This document shows, piece by piece, positions 25,026 to 33,651 of a stretch of 64,000 nt of DNA (the first letter of the stretch is position 1; each line of letters starts with the position of its first letter). The stretch is from CALBTQ01 sp036725605. Its GTDB lineage: Bacteria > Lernaellota > Lernaellaia > Lernaellales > Lernaellaceae. The translations under genes were made by a program, and so were the position numbers. Location: assembly GCA_036725605.1 (NCBI GenBank), contig DAIMDW010000013.1, positions 1 to 64,000 of the forward strand, read 5' to 3'. Under the pieces are notes generated by a model. The model did not search any database. It was not told where the DNA came from and was given only the letters and a program-made list of their open reading frames with translations.

Positions 25026-26211
25026 GCTTTTCGAAAATCAGCGGCACGGTTTGCGAGCCCGGCGACATGGCTTGCTCGTAACGATAATTGCGCTGCAGCC
25101 AATGACTCTCGGGCAATAAATACCCCAGTTCGTCACAGGCCAGATTGAGCACCCAGGGATACGGCGCGCCGAGCATCTGCTTGACGGCGAAGCCCACTTC
25201 GGGCAGCGCCTCGCCGGGCAAGGTGGCCATGACCACCGGCCCCAGGCGCGCGATATTGACCTCGGTGATGACGGATTTTTTATCCTGCCCCAACATCCAA
25301 CGCGGGAAAATATTGAGCCGCGCGGCCAGGCGGAACACCTTGTTTTCGATCGGCAGCAAAAACGCGGCGTGCTCGGTGGCGATCGTGTCCACCTTGATCG
25401 GCCGACCGTTCTCGCGCAGGCCGCACTCCACATATTCGGCGATGCGCCGTCCGAGCCGGCCGACGAACGGAGCGCCGTCGCGCGGATCGAAGGCGCCGTC
25501 GTCGCGCGAGGTTGCGCCGGTGACCATTCCGCCCAGCGCGTTTTGCAACAAAAGCGCCGTACCGCCGAACGTCTGCTCCAATAGCTCGTTGGCGACGCCG
25601 GGCCAGCCGGCGCTGATGCGGCGATGATGGTGGCCGAAAAATTCGGGGTGACAGGCGTAATTGTAGACGGTGGCGATCACCGGTCCGCTGAGCGACGTAA
25701 CTTGCAGAATCTGTATTTCGTCGTCCTTCATGCCCTCCTGCCGCACGTTGCGCGTCAAGCCGATCGACGGCGTGAGCACATGCGCCGCCGTCGCCGTGGC
25801 CGGCGACAAATCATTCACCGCCTCGTCGATGGCCATGGCCGTGCGTTCGAGCAGGAAATCCATGTAGTCCGCGTCCAGGCCGGTGCGCAACGGAATCTCG
25901 CGGATCATCGGCCCCCAAAAGCCGATGGTGTCGGGCGCGTCGTGGGTGTGTGTGCAGCAGATCCACAAACGGTGCGGCGCGTATTGCGGCAAGCGGGCGC
26001 GGATTTTCTCGACGTAGCCGCGCATCAACCCGATCAGATCCAACCCGACCAACACCAGCGGCGCGCCGCCGTCCGACAAGGCGACGGCCCGCGCGTAGAG
26101 CGAATCGCGCACGCCCACGGCCACGCGATTGACCGCATGACCGCCCAGGCGCAAACCCATTTTTTCCGGAGTGATATCGACCTTGGCCGCGCCGGCCAAT
26201 AAACCGCTCAT
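25000..26211 (-). CDS. neutral ceramidase-like protein
   Basis: 403 aa. Starts LAGAAKVDITPEKMGLRLGG, the hallmark N-terminus of the neutral/alkaline non-lysosomal ceramidase family. TRNVRQEG is also seen, with metal-ligand-like H-residues in CCTHTHDAPDT and YACHPEFFG, and IARLGPVVMATLPGEALPE. True ceramidases are about 650 aa with a C-terminal Ig-like domain; this short form is common among bacterial family members whose substrate is unknown. No signal peptide, so probably cytosolic. Start at 26211 chosen for the GGTGGAGG site. Hydrolysis of an amide lipid is a family-based inference. Confidence 0.72.
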   Translation of the reverse strand: MSGLLAGAAKVDITPEKMGLRLGGHAVNRVAVGVRDSLYARAVALSDGGAPLVLVGLDLIGLMRGYVEKIRARLPQYAPHRLWICCTHTHDAPDTIGFWGPMIREIPLRTGLDADYMDFLLERTAMAIDEAVNDLSPATATAAHVLTPSIGLTRNVRQEGMKDDEIQILQVTSLSGPVIATVYNYACHPEFFGHHHRRISAGWPGVANELLEQTFGGTALLLQNALGGMVTGATSRDDGAFDPRDGAPFVGRLGRRIAEYVECGLRENGRPIKVDTIATEHAAFLLPIENKVFRLAARLNIFPRWMLGQDKKSVITEVNIARLGPVVMATLPGEALPEVGFAVKQMLGAPYPWVLNLACDELGYLLPESHWLQRNYRYEQAMSPGSQTVPLIFEKLKELLRAD

Positions 26212-26364
26212 GACGCCTCCACCCACGAGATGCCGATTAACTTCGCCGGCCCGCTTCGCGGTTCACTCATGATCATTCCTGCAAATGAAACCCTATTTCA
26301 GAATCGGACCGGGTTGTGGTATTGTCAAGCGCGAATATCCAATTCAAGGCCAATGGAGGTTGCG

Positions 26365-27576
26365 ATGAATCGGAGAGTGTTTTGTTCGTTCTGCTTGATT
26401 TTCCTGCTCATGCTCGGCTGCGCCGCCACGCCGAAACCGGTGTCGCTGCCCGATTCCCCGGTCGAACCGGTGAACGTGATCAACTACTTCATGGTATCCG
26501 ACGCGGTACTCATCAAGGCAACGCTGAATGATATTCCCGACGAAGTCACGTTGCTGATTTCGCTTTGCCAGGGAACAACCCTTTTCCCCGACTCGGTCGA
26601 GCGATTGGGAATACAGCAGATTCCCAATAATCCCCCGAATTGGAAAGAAGGCGATCCACGATTCTTTCAGTTGGCCGAACCGCTGATTTTTCATCAAAAT
26701 AATTGGCAATACCGCTTTGACAGATTTACCGCACGGGATGCCCCCGAAAGTTTATCCGGTATCGGCACCGAATTCGACGGCTATCTGGGCTCCCAAATTT
26801 TTCAGGATTTCATTGTGACTATCGATCCGGCGAAGCTCGAACTGCGGACTTACGCGAAGGACAGCCGGCAAACGCAAGCGGAAGCGCTCCTGCCGGGAGC
26901 GACTATTATGGACACCGGCCTGTATGATAATGCTTTCCAAATGTTCACCATTTACGCCACGCTGAACGGACAAGCCAATCAGAAATTCATCTTCGACACC
27001 GTGATGACTACCCGGCCGAGCTTGACGATGGAAACGGCCAGACAATTGGGATTCACCCCCGAATCTCCCGATGTCATCACTTTTCGGTCCAAAATCGGTG
27101 AGAATGAATACGAGAACTCGTATTGGTATCGGGTGAAATCGCTCAAGATCGGTTCGTATGAATTGGGACCGATGGTCTTCACTATTTCCGAATCGAGCGA
27201 ATACAACCACCTCGGCATGTCCGTCATGCAAAACTTCCGCACCACGATCGATTACCAGAACAATAAAATGGTTTTGGTTCCGCTATCCGCGAAACCCAAA
27301 CCCAACTCGCAATTGGCATATGGCGTCGGATTCTCCTATATAAACGGTAAGACCATTATTACGGGTATAAACAGCAATTCATCGGCGGTAAAAGCGGGAA
27401 TACAATATGACGATGAGGTGCTGTCCATGAACGGTATCCCACTCAAAGAATTGGGGTACGATATATTTATAGGGAAGTTAACGAACCTCTCCCAGGACAC
27501 GGTAGTCCTGGAAATCCGCAAACCCGACGGAACGGTGCGCAAAGTGAAATTGAAAAAGACCAATCTGTTTCGCTAG
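26365..27576 (+). CDS. lipoprotein with degenerate aspartyl-protease lobes and C-terminal PDZ domain
   Basis: 403 aa. Signal peptide and LGC lipobox (Cys near residue 18). Two retropepsin-like halves can be traced: FDGYLGSQIFQDFIVTIDP, then FIFDTVMTTRPSLTMETARQ and LGMSVMQNFRTTIDYQNNKM. The usual catalytic D-T-G is D-T-V in the second half and not visible in the first, so proteolysis is doubtful. Residues about 325-400 form a PDZ domain (ITGINSNSSAVKAGIQYDD, VLSMNGIP). GGAGG precedes ATG at 26365. Base composition is more AT-rich than neighbours. Single gene, periplasmic side; function unknown. Confidence 0.72.
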   Translation: MNRRVFCSFCLIFLLMLGCAATPKPVSLPDSPVEPVNVINYFMVSDAVLIKATLNDIPDEVTLLISLCQGTTLFPDSVERLGIQQIPNNPPNWKEGDPRFFQLAEPLIFHQNNWQYRFDRFTARDAPESLSGIGTEFDGYLGSQIFQDFIVTIDPAKLELRTYAKDSRQTQAEALLPGATIMDTGLYDNAFQMFTIYATLNGQANQKFIFDTVMTTRPSLTMETARQLGFTPESPDVITFRSKIGENEYENSYWYRVKSLKIGSYELGPMVFTISESSEYNHLGMSVMQNFRTTIDYQNNKMVLVPLSAKPKPNSQLAYGVGFSYINGKTIITGINSNSSAVKAGIQYDDEVLSMNGIPLKELGYDIFIGKLTNLSQDTVVLEIRKPDGTVRKVKLKKTNLFR

Positions 27577-27581
27577 GATCC

Positions 27582-27625
27582 TTGACAGATGTGTTCATTG
27601 GTGCCAAGTAAAACCAACGAACACA
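27582..27625 (+). promoter_or_regulatory. TTGACA followed by a 13-bp inverted repeat, possible operator
   Basis: TTGACA at 27582-27587. TGTGTTCATTGGT (27590-27602) and ACCAACGAACACA (27613-27625) form an inverted repeat with one mismatch and a 10-base loop, 22 bp ahead of the alpha-galactosidase start. No good -10 box is visible, so it could be an operator, a weak terminator for the PDZ gene, or both. Confidence 0.45.
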
Positions 27626-27647
27626 CAACTCAGCGGATCATGAACCA

Positions 27648-29705
27648 ATGCAGATCAGCACCGATTTAACGCGCGGAATTCGCCAGATGGAAATACCTGC
27701 CCTGACCGAGGCGCGCCTGGGTCCGGTGGATGTCGCCTGCCGTTTTCGCGTCAAGGGCGAAGCGCAAACGCTGCTTAAATCGCGGCCCGACGCGATCGTC
27801 GAGGAAAATGGCCGGATCGTTCTCACGCAGATCTGGCGCGGCGCAACGCCGGCCGAGCGGTTGGTGTTCGCCGCCGAATTCACGCCCGACGCCGACGACA
27901 ACAGCCTGCGGATCGTCACCCGCGTCACCAACGAGCTGCACGAGCCGATCGCGCTGGACTCGCTCGACCCGTTGATCGTCCGCGCCGATCTGGACGGTAA
28001 ATTCAGCCTCGGTTTTTCGGCCGGCGAATGGTCGATTTTTCGCAACGGCTGGCAGAGTTGGTCGGCCACGCGCACCTTCCGCCTGATCGAACGCGACCCG
28101 CGCCCGCTGTTCAAGTTCATCCGCGACCAGGAAGAAAATCCGGCGAACCTCAGCCCGAACAAATACGGCGTTTTCGTTTCCGAGCAGGTGCTGGGCCTGC
28201 GCAACGTGAGCACCGGGCAGTCGATGGCGTTGGGCTTTGTGACGGCCGACCGCGCCTTCGGCGACGTGCGGTTGGAGATCAATCCGAAAACGAAACAATT
28301 CAACCTGCTGCGCGCCCGCTGCCAATTCGACGGCCTCGCGGTGCAACCCGGCGAAACCGTCACCGGTGAAACGCTGTGGTTGAAATTCGCCGGGCGCGGC
28401 GTTGACCTGCTGGCCGAATGGGCCGACCTGCACGGCGCGGCGATGCACGCGCGTCTGCCCGAACGCGCGCCGGTGGGCTGGTGCAGTTGGTACTACTACT
28501 ACACGAAAATTTCCGAGAGCGAGCTCAAGGCCAATCTGGAAACGCTCACGCCGATGCGCGAGGAACTTGGTCTCGAATTTTTCCAACTCGACGACGGCTA
28601 CCAGGCGCAAATCGGCGACTGGTTGATCCCCAACGAAAAGTTCCCTTCGGGTTTACAGGCGATGGCGGACACGATCGCCGCGGCGGGCTTCACCCCGGGC
28701 ATCTGGACCGCGCCGTTTCTGGCGCATGCCAAAAGCCGCGTGGCGCTGGAACATCCCGATTGGCTGCTGCGCGACGAACGCGGCAAGGCGTTGCGCGGTT
28801 CGTACAATCCGCTGTGGGACAAGCTGCGGGGCATGAAGATTCTCGATCCGACGCACCCGGGCGTACTGGCTTACCTGGAAGAGGTCTTCACCACGCTCAA
28901 GGCGATGGGCTGGAAGTTCTTCAAGATCGATTTTCTCTACGCCGCCGCCTTCCATGCGCGCCGGCATGACCCGCTGACCACGCGGGCGAGCGCCCTGCGG
29001 CGCGGGCTGGAAACGATCCGCCGCGCGATCGGCGACGACGCGACGCTGCTGGGCTGCGGCTGTCCGCTCGGGCCGGCGGTGGGGATCGTCGACGCGATGC
29101 GCATCGGTCCGGACGTCACGCCGCGCTGGACCAATCCGTTGCGCTGGCTCAACCGCGACCATCATTGCCTGGCGACCGTGCACGCGCTACGCAACACGAC
29201 CCACCGTCAGTTCATGCACGAGCGCCTGTGGTGCAACGATCCCGACTGCCTGCTGGTGCGTCAGAACAAGAACAAAATGACGCTCGATGAAATCCGCACC
29301 TTCACGTCGCTGGCCGCGCTGACCGGCGGGATGATGCTGATCAGCGACGACATGACGCAGCTCGCGCCCGAACGTCTCGACGTGCTGCGCACCGTGCTGG
29401 CCAATCGCGGACGCAACATGCGCGTGCTGGATCCCGACGCGGGCGAATATCCGACCACCATGCTGGCCGAAACCGACGACGGCTATCTGCTGCTGGTCAT
29501 CAACCACGAGAAAGAGGAAAGCGGCTCGATCTTCGATCTCAAGCAGATTCTCGACCTGGCGAAACTCGCGCGCGTCGCCGAGTTGCGCGACGTGTGGCAA
29601 AACAGCGTCCTGCACGAACACGACGGCCTGGTGCGGCTCGGCGCGATTCCGCCGCACGGTTGCCGCCTGGTGCGTATCCGGTTGCGGGAGAGCGGCAATG
29701 CCTGA
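27648..29705 (+). CDS. alpha-galactosidase, glycoside hydrolase family 36
   Basis: 685 aa. Retaining glycosidase acting on alpha-galactosides or related sugars. An N-terminal beta-supersandwich domain (NGWQSWSATRTF) precedes a TIM barrel with GWCSWYYYYTKISE, FFQLDDGYQ, PGIWTAPFLA and KFFKIDFLYAA. Asp428 in KIDF is the candidate nucleophile and Asp489 in RIGPDV the acid/base. GCGCPLGPAVGIVD lies between them. No signal peptide, so cytoplasmic; substrates would need import. Overlaps the next gene by 8 bp. Galactose specificity is not certain, since GH36 also contains N-acetylgalactosaminidases. Confidence 0.88.
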   Translation: MQISTDLTRGIRQMEIPALTEARLGPVDVACRFRVKGEAQTLLKSRPDAIVEENGRIVLTQIWRGATPAERLVFAAEFTPDADDNSLRIVTRVTNELHEPIALDSLDPLIVRADLDGKFSLGFSAGEWSIFRNGWQSWSATRTFRLIERDPRPLFKFIRDQEENPANLSPNKYGVFVSEQVLGLRNVSTGQSMALGFVTADRAFGDVRLEINPKTKQFNLLRARCQFDGLAVQPGETVTGETLWLKFAGRGVDLLAEWADLHGAAMHARLPERAPVGWCSWYYYYTKISESELKANLETLTPMREELGLEFFQLDDGYQAQIGDWLIPNEKFPSGLQAMADTIAAAGFTPGIWTAPFLAHAKSRVALEHPDWLLRDERGKALRGSYNPLWDKLRGMKILDPTHPGVLAYLEEVFTTLKAMGWKFFKIDFLYAAAFHARRHDPLTTRASALRRGLETIRRAIGDDATLLGCGCPLGPAVGIVDAMRIGPDVTPRWTNPLRWLNRDHHCLATVHALRNTTHRQFMHERLWCNDPDCLLVRQNKNKMTLDEIRTFTSLAALTGGMMLISDDMTQLAPERLDVLRTVLANRGRNMRVLDPDAGEYPTTMLAETDDGYLLLVINHEKEESGSIFDLKQILDLAKLARVAELRDVWQNSVLHEHDGLVRLGAIPPHGCRLVRIRLRESGNA

Positions 29706-30795
29706 TTTCGACGACTATCGACCGCACACGCCGCGCCAGGACAACATGGCGCGCAACATTTTCATCGTGACGGTCATCGCCATCGCCGTGCTGGCGTTGG
29801 TCTTTGTGTTGACCTCCGGCGACAAAGAGCCCGCCGACGAGCCGACGCCCGCCGTTACCCCCGAGGAAATTTCGCCGACGCCCGAACCGACGCCGGAACC
29901 CACGCCCGAGCCGACGCCCGAACCGACGCCGACGCCCGAACCGAACTTCGCCATCGACGGCAACCTGCACGCGGTGGCCTTTCGCGTGGCGGGCACCTTG
30001 GCCGGCTCGTTGAAAAACGCCCTGCCCGGCGAGGAAAGCAACCTGGCCCTGATCCTCGGCGAGCGTTTGGAAAGCGTGCTGCAATGGAAAATCAATCCGC
30101 GCCGCGATTTGCGCAAGGGCGACGAAGCGAAAATCGTCTACAATCCGCAGGCGCGCAGCGAGCGCGTGCCGCTGTACGGCTTCTGGTACAAAAGCCGCAA
30201 AACCGGGAAAGAATATTTTTACATCTATTTCCCGGATAAAACCGCCGGCGACGCGGCGTTCTTCAATGAACAGGGCCAGGGCATTTCCGGGCTGATCGAA
30301 CGGCCGCCGCTGCCGGCGGACGTGCTGGCGTCGGCGAACATTCGCCCCCTGGGGAAAAACGGCGTTTCCTTCAGCGTACCGCGCGGCACGACGGTGATCG
30401 CGCCGTTTCCGGCCCGCGTCACCCGCCTGAATTGGGAGATGGACAAACTTGGGCGCAGCGTCGAAATCCGCTATATCGACAGCGGCGCCTTCGGTCAGTT
30501 CTGCAACCTGGAGAACATCAGCGATAAACTCAAAGAAGGATCGCTGCTGACCACGGGCATGCAGATCGGCGCCTCGGGCTCGTCGGGGCAGACCACCTAC
30601 CCGCGCCTGCTGTATCGCGTGGAAAAGGAAAGCGAAAGCGGCGAGCGCATCGCGGTCGATCCGTATGAAATTCATGGGCGTAAACCGCACGAATTGCCCG
30701 CGGCCGACCGGGTGCCTTTCCTGGCCGCTTTCGCCAAAGTGGTCAAGTTGTTCGGCGAAATCACGGCGCCCAAGGCAAACAGCCCGCAGGATTGA
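29698..30795 (+). CDS. inactive-looking M23 peptidase (Csd3/MepM-like), membrane anchored
   Basis: 365 aa. An N-terminal cytoplasmic tail and one membrane helix (about 20-40) are followed by a TPEP repeat linker (about 60-80). Next comes a Csd3_N2-like domain (GSLKNALPGEES, LQWKINPRRDLRKGDEAKIVY, FNEQGQGISGLIERPPL). The C-terminal LytM fold keeps VPRGTTVIAPFPARV and IGASGSSGQTTYPRLLYRVE. The zinc ligands are missing: the H-x-G-x-D stretch is absent and the usual H-L-H is R-L-L. It therefore probably binds or regulates peptidoglycan enzymes instead of cutting, as EnvC-type LytM factors do (family knowledge). Coupled to the GH36 gene by overlap. Confidence 0.75.
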   Translation: MPDFDDYRPHTPRQDNMARNIFIVTVIAIAVLALVFVLTSGDKEPADEPTPAVTPEEISPTPEPTPEPTPEPTPEPTPTPEPNFAIDGNLHAVAFRVAGTLAGSLKNALPGEESNLALILGERLESVLQWKINPRRDLRKGDEAKIVYNPQARSERVPLYGFWYKSRKTGKEYFYIYFPDKTAGDAAFFNEQGQGISGLIERPPLPADVLASANIRPLGKNGVSFSVPRGTTVIAPFPARVTRLNWEMDKLGRSVEIRYIDSGAFGQFCNLENISDKLKEGSLLTTGMQIGASGSSGQTTYPRLLYRVEKESESGERIAVDPYEIHGRKPHELPAADRVPFLAAFAKVVKLFGEITAPKANSPQD

Positions 30796-30819
30796 CTTTT
30801 TTTCACGTCTTACTAATAT
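30792..30819 (+). promoter_or_regulatory. candidate promoter for the Asp-rich lipoprotein
   Basis: TTGACT (30792-30797), overlapping the previous stop codon, and TAATAT (30814-30819), spacer 16 bp, 66 bp ahead of the ATG at 30886. Confidence 0.4.
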
Positions 30820-30885
30820 GCGATAAGTGAGGAGCCAACCATATCGCCCAGGGGCAAAAAGCGTAAATCTGCTTGGAGAACGAAG

Positions 30886-31911
30886 ATGTCCGGACCGAAA
30901 CTGGCCGCGCTCATATTGGTTATTACATCGTTTATAGCGGCGGCATGGATCGTCGGCTGCAGCGGGCCGACCGTCATCGATGAAATCGACCAGTGCCAAA
31001 ACAACGAAGCACCGGTCATCGGCCGATTGCAATACATCGTCAACGATGAGTTGACCGAGGCTCCGCAGATCAAGGAGGGCGACTCGTTCGTCCTGTGGTT
31101 GCAGTACGAAGACGACGACTGCAACCTGGGCGGCGGCAACGTCTGGTGGTCGCTGGACGGCGGACAATTCTCCATCGTGGACGCGCTTTCCAAAAAATTG
31201 CCCTGCGACGGCACGGGCAACAACGACGGATTTTTGTACGACGTCGAGCTGGCCGGTCTGAGCGACGGCGAGCATGAATTCCGCATCGGCGTCACCGACA
31301 TTTGCGACGAACCGAGCAACAGCATCGTCGGCACATTCTCGGTTCAAGGCGACATCCCCATCGACGACGACGACGACGATGACGACGACACCACGCCGAC
31401 CGACGACGATGACGACGACTTCGACGACGGCTTCCTGGAAAACGGCGACTTCGAGGACGGCAACGATCACTGGACCGAAAATCCGTCCGGCATCGTCAAA
31501 AACAAGGTGGCGTTGCCTTACTACCCGCCGCCCCTGCCGTCGGGGAATTACGCCGCGCTGCTGACGGAAAATCTGGCCGACACGGTCACGTTGAAACAGC
31601 AGGCGGTGGTGCCGTCGAACACGGCGACGATCACGGTCAGCTTCAAGATGCTGCTGATCTCCGGCGAAGCCAACACCGGCGACGATACGTTCTACGTGGC
31701 GCTGGCCGACAGCAACGACAACGTGCTGACGACCTTCTTCACCTTCACCGATCAGGATCAGTGGAACGGCTGGAAAACGCGCACGGCGCAATTCGACGTG
31801 AACGGATCGCAGGACCTAAAACCGGTCAAGATCGTCTTCCGGCTCAACGCCGACGGCGACAACAACATCACCTACGTGATCATCGACAACGTGTCGCTGA
31901 CGCGCGACTGA
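30886..31911 (+). CDS. two-domain lipoprotein with internal poly-Asp linker
   Basis: 341 aa. Signal peptide and lipobox IVGC (Cys25). The first domain (about 30-155) looks like an Ig/fibronectin-type sandwich (FVLWLQYEDDDCNLGGG, then LSDGEHEFRIGVTD). Residues about 160-183 are almost all Asp with a TTPT interruption. The second domain (about 184-341) resembles a carbohydrate-binding or jelly-roll module: NGDFEDGNDHWTENPSG, then TVSFKMLLISGE and FRLNADGDNNITYVIIDNVS. Likely exposed at the cell surface or in the periplasm, binding glycans or Ca2+ (inference). Own promoter upstream and possible terminator downstream. Confidence 0.78.
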   Translation: MSGPKLAALILVITSFIAAAWIVGCSGPTVIDEIDQCQNNEAPVIGRLQYIVNDELTEAPQIKEGDSFVLWLQYEDDDCNLGGGNVWWSLDGGQFSIVDALSKKLPCDGTGNNDGFLYDVELAGLSDGEHEFRIGVTDICDEPSNSIVGTFSVQGDIPIDDDDDDDDDTTPTDDDDDDFDDGFLENGDFEDGNDHWTENPSGIVKNKVALPYYPPPLPSGNYAALLTENLADTVTLKQQAVVPSNTATITVSFKMLLISGEANTGDDTFYVALADSNDNVLTTFFTFTDQDQWNGWKTRTAQFDVNGSQDLKPVKIVFRLNADGDNNITYVIIDNVSLTRD

Positions 31912-31931
31912 TCGCCACTTCGCCCAACCCG

Positions 31932-31968
31932 CGCCTCGTCGCTCTCCGCGGCGGGGCGTTACTTTTTA
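31932..31968 (+). terminator. possible terminator after the lipoprotein
   Basis: CGCCTCG (31932-31938) pairs with CGGGGCG (31952-31958) with one G-U, followed by TTACTTTTTAA. It overlaps the end of the converging carbamoyltransferase gene. Confidence 0.4.
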
Positions 31969-33647
31969 AGCACGAGAAAATCGTGGAGCGCCAGCGCGTC
32001 CAGGCCGGTGCGCAAAAAGCCGCGGACCGCATCGCGCGGCGAACAGACGATCGGTTCGTCTTTGGCGTTGAAACTGGTGTTGAGCACGGCGGGCACGCCG
32101 GTCAGCGCGGCGAATTCTTCAATCAGCGCCGCATAACCCGGTTGCCGATCGCGGTCGACGGTCTGCAAACGGCTGGTGCCGTCCACGTGCGTCACCGCGC
32201 CCAGGCGGTCGCGCCACGCCGGGCGCACCGGGAACGTCAGCAGCATGTGCGGCGACGGCCGCCCGCCGGTAACGAACAATTCGTCGGCGCGCTCGGCCAG
32301 AACGCTCGGACCGAAGGGACGATACGCCTCACGGTGTTTGACGCGCGCGTTGAGCAGATCCTTCATCGCCACCGTGCGCGGATCGGCCAGGATGCTGCGA
32401 TGACCCAGCGCCCGCGGACCGGCCTCCAACGCGCCGGCGAAGCGACCGACGAATTTGCCTTCGGCCAGCAGCCTGGCTGTCGCCCGCGCGATGTTTTCTT
32501 CGCGGCGATAGGCCAGCCCCGCTTCGCGCAACGTCTGCTCGCATTGGGCATCGGTGTAACGCGGACCGCAAAAAACCGACGGCGCCACGTCGCGCCCGCG
32601 CACGCCGAACACTTCGCGGTCAACCCACATCGCCGCGCCGATCGCCGCGCCGGCGTCGTGGGCGGGCGGCGGCACATACAGGCCGTCGAGCAGCCCCGTC
32701 GCGGCCAACGCACCGTTCATCACGCAATTGAGCGCGACGCCGCCGGTAAGCACGAGGTTGCGCGTGCCGAGTTTCACGGTCATCTCCTCGACAAGGCGCA
32801 CCATCGTTTCCTCGGTGATTTTCTGCACGGCGAAAGCCACGGCGCGGTGGCGGTCGGTCAACTCTTCGCCGGGACAACGCGGCGGACCGAATGTATTGAC
32901 CCATTGTTCGCCGAACCAATTCCGGCGCGCCAGATGATAATCAAAGTAACTCATATCCAGGCGAAACTCGCCGCCGCCGCGGTAGTCGACGATCCGCCGC
33001 ATCGCCGGCAGCGCCGACGCGTCGCCGAAGGGCGCCAGGCCCATCACCTTGCCCTCGTCGAAATTCTGCCGGTAGCCGAGCCATTCAGTCGCCGTGCACC
33101 ACAGCAAGCCGAGGCTGTGCGGGTAATACACCCAGTGCAGCGGGCGGATCGTATCACCTTCCAGCAGGGCGATGAGCGTGGTGGCGATTTCGCCGTTGCC
33201 GTCGACGACCACGATCAACGCGCGATCGAAGTCGGTCTGCCGGGCGGCGTGATGCGCGTGCGCGAGGTAATGGTTGACGTAGCGGAACGGACCGGCGTAG
33301 CCGAAGCGGTGCCGGAATTCGCCGGCGGTGGCGAACATGCTGCGCAGATTGCCGCCCTGCATGCGGCGCACGTTGGCCCAGGTGGCGGGCAGCCCGCGCA
33401 AGGTTTGGCCGATCCGCCGCGCGAGGCCGACCCACGGACGCCAGTAAAAACCGACGCCGGCCAGATCGCGGGCGGTCAGGCCGTGCTCACGCAGGCACCA
33501 GGAAACGGCGCGATCGGGAAAGGCGGTGGTGTGTTTTTCGCGCCGCAGGCGTTCTTCTTCGACGAAGGCGACCAGTTTGCCGTCGATGATCAAGGCCGCC
33601 GCCGTGTCGTGGATGTTGGCGTTGAAACCCAGAACGGCGCGGCCCAT
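31959..33647 (-). CDS. carbamoyltransferase, NodU/CmcH/TobZ family
   Basis: 562 aa. The N-terminal YrdC-related/Kae1-like domain starts VLGFNANIHDTAAALIIDG and FVEEERLRREKH, with VNHYLAHAHHAARQTDFDRA and a metal/nucleotide site VLTGGVALNCVMNG. The C-terminal carbamoyltransferase domain has EAGPRALGHRSILADPR and HREAYRPFGPSVL. These enzymes transfer carbamoyl from carbamoyl phosphate through carbamoyl-adenylate onto hydroxyls of nodulation factors or antibiotics. It starts 4 bp after the glycosidase gene stop, so both probably modify the same glycan or glycoconjugate. Substrate unknown; the family also includes general O-carbamoylases of polysaccharides. Confidence 0.9.
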   Translation of the reverse strand: MGRAVLGFNANIHDTAAALIIDGKLVAFVEEERLRREKHTTAFPDRAVSWCLREHGLTARDLAGVGFYWRPWVGLARRIGQTLRGLPATWANVRRMQGGNLRSMFATAGEFRHRFGYAGPFRYVNHYLAHAHHAARQTDFDRALIVVVDGNGEIATTLIALLEGDTIRPLHWVYYPHSLGLLWCTATEWLGYRQNFDEGKVMGLAPFGDASALPAMRRIVDYRGGGEFRLDMSYFDYHLARRNWFGEQWVNTFGPPRCPGEELTDRHRAVAFAVQKITEETMVRLVEEMTVKLGTRNLVLTGGVALNCVMNGALAATGLLDGLYVPPPAHDAGAAIGAAMWVDREVFGVRGRDVAPSVFCGPRYTDAQCEQTLREAGLAYRREENIARATARLLAEGKFVGRFAGALEAGPRALGHRSILADPRTVAMKDLLNARVKHREAYRPFGPSVLAERADELFVTGGRPSPHMLLTFPVRPAWRDRLGAVTHVDGTSRLQTVDRDRQPGYAALIEEFAALTGVPAVLNTSFNAKDEPIVCSPRDAVRGFLRTGLDALALHDFLVLKK

Positions 33648-33651
33648 GCGG

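Noticed and set aside
29870..29945. Tandem repeat at the TPEP segment
   Set aside because: In-frame Thr-Pro-Glu-Pro linker, common before periplasmic domains.
31360..31440. Tandem DNA repeat of GAC/GAT triplets
   Set aside because: In frame within a lipoprotein and best explained as a coded poly-Asp linker.
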